Shown: positions 1 to 6,590, counted from the stretch's first letter. The stretch is DNA of 9,746 nt from Chlamydiae bacterium RIFCSPHIGHO2_12_FULL_49_9 (GCA_001794935.1 MGLY01000012.1:1-9746), one strand, 5' to 3'. Made by a program: numbers and translations. The notes: generated by a model not told the origin, from the sequence alone.

Positions 1-769
1 CGTAGTGGCTGAGGATGCGGAATTCCTCGATGGCAAGGTGGGCTGTTTTGCGAAATTTTTCTTCGAAAAGAGCCTCGTTTTTTGCCAAGATATGCACTCT
101 GGGGTGTCTCTCGTTGGAAAAGGGGGCCAGATAGGTTTTTGACAGCGCTACATAGGTATTGGCAAGAGATGCGTGCACTTCGAGATCGGTTGGAGTCGAT
201 TTAATCTGGTTGATGTGCTCTTCGACAGCAGACTGAAGAAGGAGCAGTTTCATTTTAAATACATCTTCCCAGTGACAGTATGCAGAGAACCGAGAGATGG
301 GGGAGGCGAGAGGACGTAGGAGTTTTGGGATCTTGTAAAAATTCCACTCAAAATCTTGCAGATAGTTGGAGAGTTTCGAAAGCGCCTCCGCCAAGGAGAG
401 GTGATGTTGGGCTGATCCGGGAGGAAGCGGGAGGACTTGTCTGCACGACTGGATGAATTGCTCTCTGAGATGAACGAGCTGTTCCGGCTTTTTTGCTTGG
501 TAATAGAAGAGAAGCACAAAGTAGGAAAAGCAAGTGAGAAAAAGTCCGCCCAAGGCAAACGCAAGAATGGCTGATTTGCTCAAGAACGGGAGAAATAAAA
601 AGAAGAGAACCAGCTCTGTGCTGAAGACAAGAGAGAACAGCAAATTAAATGTTACAAATGAACGGGTTACTTTCCGAAATTGATACAAGATCGCCCGATA
701 GTATTGGGGAAGATTTTGCTGGAGAAAAGAATCGTCGAATGGAGGTTCGTTTTCGAGTTGTGTTGCCAT
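1..769 (-). CDS. Two-TM hypothetical protein, 3' end cut by the window edge
   Basis: An open frame runs without a stop from an ATG at 769 to the left edge, giving 256 visible residues. The N-terminus (about residues 1-37) is polar. Two hydrophobic segments follow at about 38-62 and 67-90, separated by a short polar turn, and then a basic QAKK stretch, which suggests a hairpin membrane anchor. The remainder (about 95-256) is soluble and mainly helical; a stretch near 195-215 (ASLANTYVALSKTYL) resembles a TPR helix pair, but one unit is too little to assign the fold. I do not recognise the family and assign no function. It is on the same strand as the glycine-zipper lipoprotein gene upstream, with an 80-nt gap. 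No strong Shine-Dalgarno precedes the ATG, so the start is moderately sure. A shorter frame at 250-564 on the same strand is a shadow of this gene. Confidence 0.75.
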   Translation of the reverse strand, partial: MATQLENEPPFDDSFLQQNLPQYYRAILYQFRKVTRSFVTFNLLFSLVFSTELVLFFLFLPFLSKSAILAFALGGLFLTCFSYFVLLFYYQAKKPEQLVHLREQFIQSCRQVLPLPPGSAQHHLSLAEALSKLSNYLQDFEWNFYKIPKLLRPLASPISRFSAYCHWEDVFKMKLLLLQSAVEEHINQIKSTPTDLEVHASLANTYVALSKTYLAPFSNERHPRVHILAKNEALFEEKFRKTAHLAIEEFRILSHY

Positions 770-848
770 ATTGATTTTAACAGTAGTCTTATATCGTGTA
801 GTCTCTTTTTGGTTTTTTTGCAACACACTTTTCATCGATCTGCGCGGT

Positions 849-1292
849 TTATTTTCCTGAGTTAATCATGTAGTCAATGACCCTTTGACTGACTCCGGAA
901 TCTTGCAGACGCCGAACTTGCGCCTGGCTTAAGGAATAGGCGCCATCCGTCTCTCTGATGTATTGGATAATGGTGTCGTCAGCAACTCCGCCCTGGCTTA
1001 GCTTGATCACGTCGTTGATTGTCAATGGATCGCCTCGATCCATCCGCTCAACAGTTCTGGGAGAGGTTCTCTCCATCACTTTGCGATCCTGTTGATCGAG
1101 GGCCGCTCCAATCAGCCCACCTGCGATGATTCCAGCAGCTCCTCCAATCAGAGCTCCCTTCCCCCCGCCAGCAGCGCCGCCAATCCCGGCCCCGATGACG
1201 CTCCCGGCAATGACCCCGGTGCCTGTATTGCTTGCGCAGCCCCCCAAGACGTGGGTGGCAATTAAGAATGAAATAATAGAGAAATGCTTCAT
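849..1292 (-). CDS. Glycine-zipper lipoprotein with C-terminal helical repeats
   Basis: The 147-residue product begins with a lipoprotein signal peptide: a short basic start, a hydrophobic core and a lipobox LGGC with the acylated Cys at residue 19. Residues about 24-66 form a glycine zipper with repeated GxxxG-like spacing (GAGIGGAAGGGKGALIGG), as in outer-membrane 17-kDa-antigen/YMGG-type lipoproteins, where two zipper helices associate with membrane. After a charged linker (about 67-88) come two related helical units at about 92-112 and 125-145, each with the pattern V..L...GV...(V/I)I.Y(I/M). The likely location is periplasmic or outer membrane; the role is unknown. The ATG is preceded by GGAGATGGGGAA, a good ribosome binding site. 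The gene sits 95 nt downstream of the response regulator and may have its own promoter. The high glycine content is part of the fold and not a sign of error. Confidence 0.85.
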   Translation of the reverse strand: MKHFSIISFLIATHVLGGCASNTGTGVIAGSVIGAGIGGAAGGGKGALIGGAAGIIAGGLIGAALDQQDRKVMERTSPRTVERMDRGDPLTINDVIKLSQGGVADDTIIQYIRETDGAYSLSQAQVRRLQDSGVSQRVIDYMINSGK

Positions 1293-1364
1293 AAATTCCC
1301 CATCTCCGGACCACCTTTGAATCGAGGTCTCTTAATCCCTCTAACTATTCTTATTTTTAATTAA

Positions 1365-1370
1365 TGTATA
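1365..1370 (-). promoter_or_regulatory. Possible -10 element for the glycine-zipper lipoprotein gene
   Basis: In the AT-rich gap between the response regulator and the lipoprotein gene the minus strand carries TATACA about 73 nt before the start codon. No convincing -35 hexamer lies 16-18 nt upstream. Two copies of the self-complementary octamer TTAATTAA flank it (1357-1364 and 1384-1391, the second overlapping the regulator stop codon). It is a weak candidate only. Confidence 0.22.
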
Positions 1371-1387
1371 GGATTGTTTGGGGTTAA

Positions 1388-2086
1388 TTAAGTAGCGATT
1401 TCTTCTCGGAATCGGTAACCAACTCCCCGAACCGTCTCGATCCAGTCAAAAGTAGGCCCCAATTTTTTTCGGAGCGAAGCGATGTGCACGTCGATGTTTC
1501 TATCGACGATAAAGGCATCGTCGTTGTTGATGTCGTCGAGGAGCTGGTTGCGAGTGAGAACTTTTCCCCGATTGGTGACGAGCCTTCGAAGGATTCCGAA
1601 TTCAGACAGGGTGAGCGGAATGCTCTTGTCTGACTTGCGGAGGGCATAACGGTCGATTTCGAGGAGAAACTCTCCAAACTTAACGGCTTTGGTTGGTTTC
1701 TCGGGTTCTTTGCCGCGGCGAAGAATTGCTTTGATGCGAGAGAAAAGCACTTTGGGAGAGAAGGGCTTGGGCACGTAATCATCGGCGCCCAGCTCGAGTC
1801 CCAAGACGACGTCGATCTCTTCGCCTTTGGCGGAAAGGATCAGCACAGGGATATTTTTCAGCTCGGGATCGCTTTTCATTTTTCGGCAGACATCCAGACC
1901 ATTTTCTCCCGGAAGCATAATATCGAGAACAATCAGATCGGGCTTTTCTCTTTCAATTGCCCGATAGCCGTTTATCCCGTCCACCTCGACGTGCAACTTA
2001 TAACCGGAAAGTTCGGCTTGAAGCTTAATCAAGGCGGCGATGTCCTCTTCGTCTTCAATCAAAAGGATTCTTTTTTTCTGGCTCAC
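1388..2086 (-). CDS. OmpR/PhoB-family response regulator (receiver plus winged helix)
   Basis: A two-domain DNA-binding response regulator, 232 residues from the chosen start. The receiver (about 4-122) has the acidic pair E11/D12, phosphoacceptor D55 in LIVLDIMLPGENG, S85 at the switch position and K107 in the YVPKPF motif, so the phosphorylation machinery is complete. The winged-helix effector (about 133-229) shows LTLSEFGILRRL, the recognition-helix region VDRNIDVHIASLRKKLG and the terminal hairpin motif IETVRGVGYRF. I place the start at the GTG at 2086 because AAAAGAGGTG lies just upstream at good spacing and the receiver begins at once; an in-frame TTG at 2128 would add 14 residues and has no comparable site. 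The gene follows murI by 73 nt with no obvious terminator, so read-through from the tol-murI operon is possible. No histidine kinase is visible nearby, and the regulon cannot be told from the sequence. It is unlike ChxR of Chlamydia, which, from memory, lacks a phosphorylatable receiver. Confidence 0.93.
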   Translation of the reverse strand: MSQKKRILLIEDEEDIAALIKLQAELSGYKLHVEVDGINGYRAIEREKPDLIVLDIMLPGENGLDVCRKMKSDPELKNIPVLILSAKGEEIDVVLGLELGADDYVPKPFSPKVLFSRIKAILRRGKEPEKPTKAVKFGEFLLEIDRYALRKSDKSIPLTLSEFGILRRLVTNRGKVLTRNQLLDDINNDDAFIVDRNIDVHIASLRKKLGPTFDWIETVRGVGYRFREEIAT

Positions 2087-2090
2087 ATTA

Positions 2091-2100
2091 CACCTCTTTT
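2091..2100 (-). promoter_or_regulatory. Shine-Dalgarno that decides the response regulator start
   Basis: The minus strand reads AAAAGAGGTG here, followed after TAAT by a GTG codon at 2086. This strong site at normal spacing supports GTG initiation over the in-frame TTG 42 nt upstream. Confidence 0.7.
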
Positions 2101-2159
2101 TCTGCTCGAAAATCAATCTATCGTTCAAAATAGTTTCACAGTTTCTTGTTTTTTTTCAA

Positions 2160-2963
2160 TCAGAGAATCGAGATTCGTTCCACCGAGTCGATTTCTGAGC
2201 CAAAAAATAGGGGCGCGAATCGCTTGAATTTATCTGGATCATCGCTTGCAAAAAATTGATAGCGAGGAGCTTGAGCGGCCACGTTGAGCAGGTTGGATCT
2301 CAAAAGAATTTCGCGCGTTTGAATTGCGCAAATTTCAGCAGGTTCTATGAGTTTGACTGCAGGTCCAAGGACATCTTGAATGGTGGTTTTGAGCAAAGGG
2401 TAATGGGTGCAGGCGAGAAGAGCCGAGTCGATTTGTTTGTCTTTCAGAAATGCAAGATAGTGTTCTGCGATGAGATGGGCGGAAGGGTGATCAAAAAGGC
2501 CTTCTTCGACCAGTGGAACAAAAAGGGGGCATGCGGTAGGGAAAAGAGTCGCCTTTTGGTTTTGCTGCAAGATCAGAGATTGGTAGATTCCGGATTGGAT
2601 TGTGCTTGTTGTCCCCAAAATAGCGATGCGCCAGGATCGAGTTGATTGTTTGAGTAGTTCGATACCCGGCTCAGTCACTCCGACAACCGGTATTGGCAGT
2701 TTACTTTTGAGAGTTTCCAGGGCATGACAGCAGGCGGTATGGCAGGGAATGATGAGGAGTTTGATGTTTTGTTTGAGGAGAAAAGAGGCGTTGTTCAGCG
2801 CGTACTCGAGAACAGCCTGGGGCGATTTATTGCCATAAGGAAGATGGGCTGTGTCTCCAAAATAAACAAGGTGCTCGGAGGGGAGATGTCTTGCGATCTC
2901 TTTCATCACTGTTAGGCCGCCGAAGCCGGAGTCAAATAGGCCGATGGGACGAGTTTTGTCCAT
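2160..2963 (-). CDS. murI: Glutamate racemase MurI
   Basis: Interconverts L- and D-glutamate in the cytosol, supplying D-Glu for peptidoglycan stem peptides by the cofactor-independent two-cysteine mechanism. The 267-residue product has the family length and motif order: IGLFDSGFGGLTV with D11 and S12 near the N-terminus, YFGDTAHLPYGNKS (34-47), first catalytic Cys C74 in PCHTACCHA, VVGVTEPG (93-100), ILGTTSTIQSGIY (115-127), and second catalytic Cys C185 with H187 in LLACTHYPLL. One deviation stands out: the residue after the first Cys is His (CHTA) where most racemases have Asn (CNTA). The ATG lies only 2 nt after the stop of the LysM lipoprotein gene, so the two are probably translated from one message. 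Classical Chlamydiaceae lack murI and are reported to use DapF for this reaction, so its presence suggests an environmental chlamydial lineage. Confidence 0.95.
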   Translation of the reverse strand: MDKTRPIGLFDSGFGGLTVMKEIARHLPSEHLVYFGDTAHLPYGNKSPQAVLEYALNNASFLLKQNIKLLIIPCHTACCHALETLKSKLPIPVVGVTEPGIELLKQSTRSWRIAILGTTSTIQSGIYQSLILQQNQKATLFPTACPLFVPLVEEGLFDHPSAHLIAEHYLAFLKDKQIDSALLACTHYPLLKTTIQDVLGPAVKLIEPAEICAIQTREILLRSNLLNVAAQAPRYQFFASDDPDKFKRFAPLFFGSEIDSVERISIL

Positions 2964-2965
2964 CG

Positions 2966-3631
2966 CTACTCTGCCGGGATTTGGATTTCTTGGCCGATTA
3001 CGATGAGATCGTTGTCGAGGCTGTTGAGTTTTTTTATTTTTTCAACGGAAGTTTTGTGCGCCTTCGCTATTTTTTCAAGAGAGTCGCCTGAGCGAACTTT
3101 GTAGATTTTAGAAAAAGTTGCCACTCCTCGAGAGCCTTTGGCAATCGATTCAATGGCGCCTTTGAGTTTTGCGAGTTCATCAAATTTTCGATTTTGCAGA
3201 AGGATTTCCTGCTCGAGCTCCTGAATCCGATCTTTGAATTGACTCAATGACGCCGTCGTTTCATTTGCGTGGGATAGGAACTGTTGCGCGCTTTGAGAGC
3301 TTGCATTTTGATTTTTCTCTAAAAAAGCCCATTTTTTTTCAAACGACTGGATTTGCTGCGATAACAACTCGATTTTTGCCTGCTGCTGTTCCAAGCCCTC
3401 TTTCTTGAGAGTTGCCAAGGCGTTTTCATAGTATTTAATCCTGCCGTCCAAGATCTGAATTTCGGTTTGGAAGCAGTTGATGTCATGTCTTAGATCGTCG
3501 AGAGTTGTCTGGACTTCATGGACGGTGAGCTCCCACTGGTGCTTTTCATCGTGGGGAGACGACTTTAGCGGCGAGCAAGAAGTTAGGGTGGCGAGCGACG
3601 CAAACAGGAGTGGATAGATCTTGAGTGGCAT
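2966..3631 (-). CDS. Coiled-coil LysM lipoprotein (NlpD-like, in the cpoB position)
   Basis: The 221-residue product starts with a lipoprotein signal peptide (hydrophobic core, lipobox LTSC, acylated Cys at 19). Residues about 33-165 are charged and heptad-like (repeated KIELLSQQIQSFEKK and RIQELEQEILLQ stretches), predicting a long coiled coil. The C-terminus (about 176-219) is a LysM domain, KVRSGDSLEKIAKAHKTS through IGQEIQIP, which binds glycan chains of peptidoglycan. No peptidase or amidase domain is present, so it is probably a scaffold or regulator. It follows pal by 30 nt, where proteobacterial tol operons carry cpoB/ybgF, a coiled-coil/TPR periplasmic protein. The Chlamydia gene in this place (CT601, as I recall) is also annotated as a LysM/NlpD protein. 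AGAGGA lies about 10 nt before the ATG. Confidence 0.85.
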   Translation of the reverse strand: MPLKIYPLLFASLATLTSCSPLKSSPHDEKHQWELTVHEVQTTLDDLRHDINCFQTEIQILDGRIKYYENALATLKKEGLEQQQAKIELLSQQIQSFEKKWAFLEKNQNASSQSAQQFLSHANETTASLSQFKDRIQELEQEILLQNRKFDELAKLKGAIESIAKGSRGVATFSKIYKVRSGDSLEKIAKAHKTSVEKIKKLNSLDNDLIVIGQEIQIPAE

Positions 3632-3661
3632 AACCGGGTGTCCTCTATTCTGAATGGGGAT

Positions 3662-4336
3662 CTACTTTTCGTAGATTTTGAATTCAGAGCGGCGGTTGAG
3701 TTTCCAATCTTCTGGAGAATTGCCGTTTGCAATGGGCTGTTCTTTGCCCCTTGAAACGGTGTAAATCCGATTGAGATCCACGCCATTTTTGACGAGGAAG
3801 GATCGGACATAGTTGGCGCGCCGCATTCCGAGAGCCATGTTGTAGCTTGCAGAAGCTCTTTGGTCTGTGTGCCCTTCGATCACGAGATAAAGATTCGGAT
3901 TTTTCTTGAGATGGGCGGCCAGTTTTGTCAGAGCTGCGATCTCAGCTCGATCGTGAAGCACGTGGCTGTCTGTTTCAAAGTGGAGCGCCTGGAAAATGGA
4001 CCTTAAATCATCCGGCGGAAGATAAAATTCATCGAGAGAAGGAAAGCCTCTTTGGCCTGGGATTCCCCTTGGTTGAGGAAGCGCTGTGTCAGAGGCGGCA
4101 AATTGCTTGAGGTCTGAATCTCTTAAGGGGATGAAGTCGTCATCGTAGGGTCCCAGGAATTCTTCGTCTGAGGTGAGCATGCGCGATTCGTAGTCTTTGC
4201 CCCAGATCGCGTCGACGCCTTTCTGCATGTATCTCCCTGCAGTTTTGACATCTTCCCATGTTTGGCTGCTGTTTTTCGAGCACGCAGAAAGCAATAAAAT
4301 GGCCGCAGCGCACAAAAAATGGATTTGCTGTTTCAT
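3662..4336 (-). CDS. pal: Peptidoglycan-associated lipoprotein Pal
   Basis: An outer-membrane lipoprotein that binds peptidoglycan and TolB. The 224-residue product starts at the ATG at 4336, preceded by GGGGAGAG about 9 nt away; an in-frame TTG 33 nt further upstream would add 11 residues and spoil the signal peptide. The signal peptide ends in the lipobox LSAC with Cys at 19. A linker of about 90 residues, acidic and Pro/Gly-rich, separates the anchor from an OmpA-like domain (about 111-224). That domain shows HFETDS (119-124), LVIEGHTDQRA with D158, YNMALGMRRANYVRSFL with R173, and the C-terminal NRRSEFKI. D158 and R173 match the pair that contacts diaminopimelate in OmpA-family proteins. 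It is longer than E. coli Pal (173 residues) mainly because of the linker. It follows tolB by 53 nt. Confidence 0.95.
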   Translation of the reverse strand: MKQQIHFLCAAAILLLSACSKNSSQTWEDVKTAGRYMQKGVDAIWGKDYESRMLTSDEEFLGPYDDDFIPLRDSDLKQFAASDTALPQPRGIPGQRGFPSLDEFYLPPDDLRSIFQALHFETDSHVLHDRAEIAALTKLAAHLKKNPNLYLVIEGHTDQRASASYNMALGMRRANYVRSFLVKNGVDLNRIYTVSRGKEQPIANGNSPEDWKLNRRSEFKIYEK

Positions 4337-4389
4337 ATTTAGACTCTCCCCAATCCTACTGAAGATCAATTTAACCGATGAATGAATTC

Positions 4390-5733
4390 TTATCTAGTCT
4401 CCCAAGTTGGGAAACGTTTTTGGCCTGAGGTTTTGTTGATGAGGATCGGTTCCGGATGGTTTACGTTAACGAGATAAAGCTCGCACGCATCTTCCCCTTC
4501 TGTGTTGTAAATGAGATGAAGACTGTCGGGGGCCCAAGCGGGGTTTTCTTTATTCTCGGGACTCGCTGTCAGCGGATACTCTTCTTCTGTTTTAAAATCG
4601 TAAATCCAGATTTGTCGAACGCCGTCGAGTTTTGCGCTGTAGGCGAGTTTTGTTCCATCAGGCGACCATGAGGGAGAAGTGTTCTCTCGATTTTTTTTGG
4701 TTAAAAGGGCGGGGCGCGGCTTGCTCGTTTGCTTTGGACTTCCGACGCTCATCAAGTAAATGCGGGGAGGCCCATCTTTGTCTGATACAAAGGCGATCTG
4801 CTCGCCGTCGGGGCTGTATGTCGAGGAGGCTTGAGTGGCTCTTGGCGCTGAGAAAAGCTGCCTTGCTTTTCCGATCGGATCTCCTTTAGAATCAATGTTT
4901 TGAACGAAAAGATCGGGTCTTCCTGCCGCATCGGTTATAAATGCGACCTGATTCCCCTTTTGGCTGACGCTGGGCAAAAGCTGGTTCCCTTTTAAAGAGA
5001 CCCACACTTCGCCTTTGGCGTCCGAGAGGCGTGAGCGGCAAATCTTAGATTGGCCATTTTTTTCAGTGACATAGTAGAAATCGGCTCCCTCTTTTTCTTT
5101 TGGGAAAAAGCCGGGCGACATGCAGTAGCCTTTTTCATTTGTCACTTGGCGCGCATTGGCTCCGTCCGAATCGCAAACCCAGATTTCAGAATGCCACTCA
5201 GGTCCGTCCGCATGGGGATTTTTCATCCTCTTCGCATAGAGAATTTTCAGCGAGGCAATCCCCTCAACGCCTGTTAAATCTTTATGGATCGCATCGGCCA
5301 GGCGGTGGATATGGCGGCGATCGCTGTCTAGATTGCCGCTGAGCGCAAATTCGGGATATTTTTTGGAAGTTCCTTTGGAAATGTCGAAGACAACTGCGCT
5401 AAAGCGATTTTGAGCTACTTGAATGGAGATGGCGTGAGAATAGGGCTGTTTTTTCCAAATGGCGAGATTGAAAGCTGCGCGCACTTCAGGATAGCGAAAA
5501 GTCGATTCGAGATCGTCCAATCTGGAGGCAACTGCAAAATAGCCTCCTGCATTGAGATCGAATTCGAAAGTGGCTCTCAGTTCCTCGAAATTTCTCCAGT
5601 CGTATTGAGAGGGATCGGTGTGGAGATTGGAGAGATAAATCGGTTTTAAAGAAGAGCGCGTAGGAAGGCGCACTTCGAGCTCTTGGCTGAAGAGGAAGAA
5701 TGGGAGGAGAAGAAGACTAATGTATTTCCACAT
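4390..5733 (-). CDS. tolB: Tol-Pal periplasmic beta-propeller protein TolB
   Basis: A periplasmic partner of Pal and TolA in the Tol-Pal system. The 447-residue product has a signal peptide (MWKYISLLLLPFFLFSQ, cleavage near 16-18, without a classical AxA), an N-terminal TolB domain (about 18-145) and a C-terminal beta-propeller (about 150-447). The propeller carries the repeat signature YSPDGEQIAFVSDKDG, WSPDGTKLAYSA and WAPDSLHLIYN; in the second half it is clearest. Length is close to E. coli TolB (430). I choose the ATG at 5733 because the signal peptide then starts directly; an in-frame ATG at 5769 would add 12 residues. Neither has a clear Shine-Dalgarno. The start overlaps the end of the TolA-like gene by 17 nt, which implies translational coupling. 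Confidence 0.94.
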   Translation of the reverse strand: MWKYISLLLLPFFLFSQELEVRLPTRSSLKPIYLSNLHTDPSQYDWRNFEELRATFEFDLNAGGYFAVASRLDDLESTFRYPEVRAAFNLAIWKKQPYSHAISIQVAQNRFSAVVFDISKGTSKKYPEFALSGNLDSDRRHIHRLADAIHKDLTGVEGIASLKILYAKRMKNPHADGPEWHSEIWVCDSDGANARQVTNEKGYCMSPGFFPKEKEGADFYYVTEKNGQSKICRSRLSDAKGEVWVSLKGNQLLPSVSQKGNQVAFITDAAGRPDLFVQNIDSKGDPIGKARQLFSAPRATQASSTYSPDGEQIAFVSDKDGPPRIYLMSVGSPKQTSKPRPALLTKKNRENTSPSWSPDGTKLAYSAKLDGVRQIWIYDFKTEEEYPLTASPENKENPAWAPDSLHLIYNTEGEDACELYLVNVNHPEPILINKTSGQKRFPTWETR

Positions 5734-6418
5734 TGCGAAAAGTGATGGTAAACGAGAGTGCTGCGTCATCTATGCTGAAATCATTAAAACATGGGAAGGC
5801 AAGCTCAGGCAATCGCTTTTTGAGAAAAGCGGCGTTTTTTTGGCTCTTTGCATCCAAGATTAGACAATCGATCAAATTTCCAAACCGATCGATTCGAATT
5901 TCAGCTCTCACATCTCCATGTTCCGGAAGGTCGAGAGAGTGTTGCAGATAGGTGATGAGAAAATCGGCATATTCGGGAGAGGCTCTCGACTCCTCTGCAA
6001 GATGCGCTACGGGTTCAATTTTCGCTGGGAGAGAAAGTGTGGAGCGCTTGGAAGGTTCCGCGGGCGCAACTGCATCGAGACTTTTTGCGATTTCTTCCAA
6101 AGCGCTCTCAATTGGTTTTGGCGCTGCTTTCTTGGCGGTTTGCTTGGGCTTTGCTTTAGAAACGGCTTTTGCGGTAGGCGGGTTTGATTTTTCTGCCTTC
6201 TTTGCGGGAGCAGAAGGTGCCGTTTTTTGCACTTGGATAGCGGGCTTCGGCGCTGAAGGCTCAAAAGTTCTCACAATGATTGGACGCGGTTTTGAGAAAG
6301 ACCTTGTGACGAGATGGTGAAAAGCGAGACAAAACACAATTAAAAAATGAACTGACCAGACAACGATTGCGATCTGTTTTTTTCTTGGGAAAGCAGCAAA
6401 TTTCCTTGAAAATTCCAT
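5717..6418 (-). CDS. Short TolA/TonB-like periplasm-spanning protein
   Basis: This 233-residue protein occupies the tolA position between tolR and tolB. After a basic N-terminus (KFAAFPRKK) there is one membrane helix (about 16-36, VVWSVHFLIVFCLAF), then a Pro/Ala/Lys-rich extended region (about 43-103), a short charged helix (about 104-116), and a compact C-terminal domain (about 146-233) with GDVRAEIRIDRFGNLID followed by ITFRNVEIH, resembling TonB/TolA C-terminal folds. Ser22 and His24 in the helix recall the Ser/His pair with which TonB and TolA engage ExbB/TolQ, but the spacing differs from SxxxH. The long helical domain II of E. coli TolA is absent. The ATG lies 4 nt from the palindromic element that fills the tolR gap; the only Shine-Dalgarno-like bases (ATAGG) come from that element. 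It corresponds in position to CT598 of C. trachomatis. The TolA role is inferred from position and architecture. Confidence 0.85.
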   Translation of the reverse strand: MEFSRKFAAFPRKKQIAIVVWSVHFLIVFCLAFHHLVTRSFSKPRPIIVRTFEPSAPKPAIQVQKTAPSAPAKKAEKSNPPTAKAVSKAKPKQTAKKAAPKPIESALEEIAKSLDAVAPAEPSKRSTLSLPAKIEPVAHLAEESRASPEYADFLITYLQHSLDLPEHGDVRAEIRIDRFGNLIDCLILDAKSQKNAAFLKKRLPELAFPCFNDFSIDDAALSFTITFRNVEIH

Positions 6419-6421
6419 CGA

Positions 6422-6590
6422 GAACCTATCCCATTAAAATTTTTCGTCGATTTTTGGGATTATTTTGGCCGATTTTCGATTCTTTTAGTGGGGATCATAT
6501 CAACAAAATATATTACCCCCACTAAAAGAATCGAAAAGTCGGCTCAAAAGAACCCAAAAATCGACTGAAACTTTTTAGTGGGATAGGTTC
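6422..6590. repeat. 169-nt palindromic (MITE-like) element between tolR and tolA-like
   Basis: Two inverted arms, about 6422-6493 and 6516-6590, face each other across a loop of about 22 nt (6494-6515). Aligned by eye the arms match at more than 80 percent of positions. They begin with GAACCTATCCCA and end with TCGATTCTTTTAGTGGGG in both copies. Each arm also has its own inverted ends (CCCAYTAAAA outside, TTTTAGTGGG inside), so the structure is nested. It encodes no protein. The ends coincide almost exactly with the flanking genes: the first bases of one end complete the tolR TGA stop, and the other end stops 4 nt from the tolA-like ATG. In the operon transcript it would form a long, stable stem-loop. 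It resembles a miniature inverted-repeat element; no target-site duplication of useful length is visible. Confidence 0.9.

Noticed and set aside
250..564. Minus-strand frame of 104 codons near the left edge
   Set aside because: It overlaps the longer open frame from 769 to the edge, which has clear membrane helices and a plausible start; this one is Ser/Pro-rich shadow sequence.
1357..1391. Two TTAATTAA octamers as a regulator binding site
   Set aside because: The stretch is AT-rich, the octamers are self-complementary by composition, and one overlaps a stop codon; two copies are not enough evidence.
2087..2128. Longer response regulator starting at TTG 2128
   Set aside because: It adds 14 residues before a complete receiver domain and lacks the strong Shine-Dalgarno that precedes the GTG at 2086.
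5734..5769. Longer TolB starting at ATG 5769
   Set aside because: It puts 12 extra residues before a normal signal peptide and lengthens the overlap with the upstream gene to 53 nt; not excluded, but less likely.
5918..6320. Plus-strand frames of 89 and 122 codons opposite the TolA-like gene
   Set aside because: They arise from the Pro/Ala/Lys-rich region read in antisense; no motif or ribosome binding site supports them.
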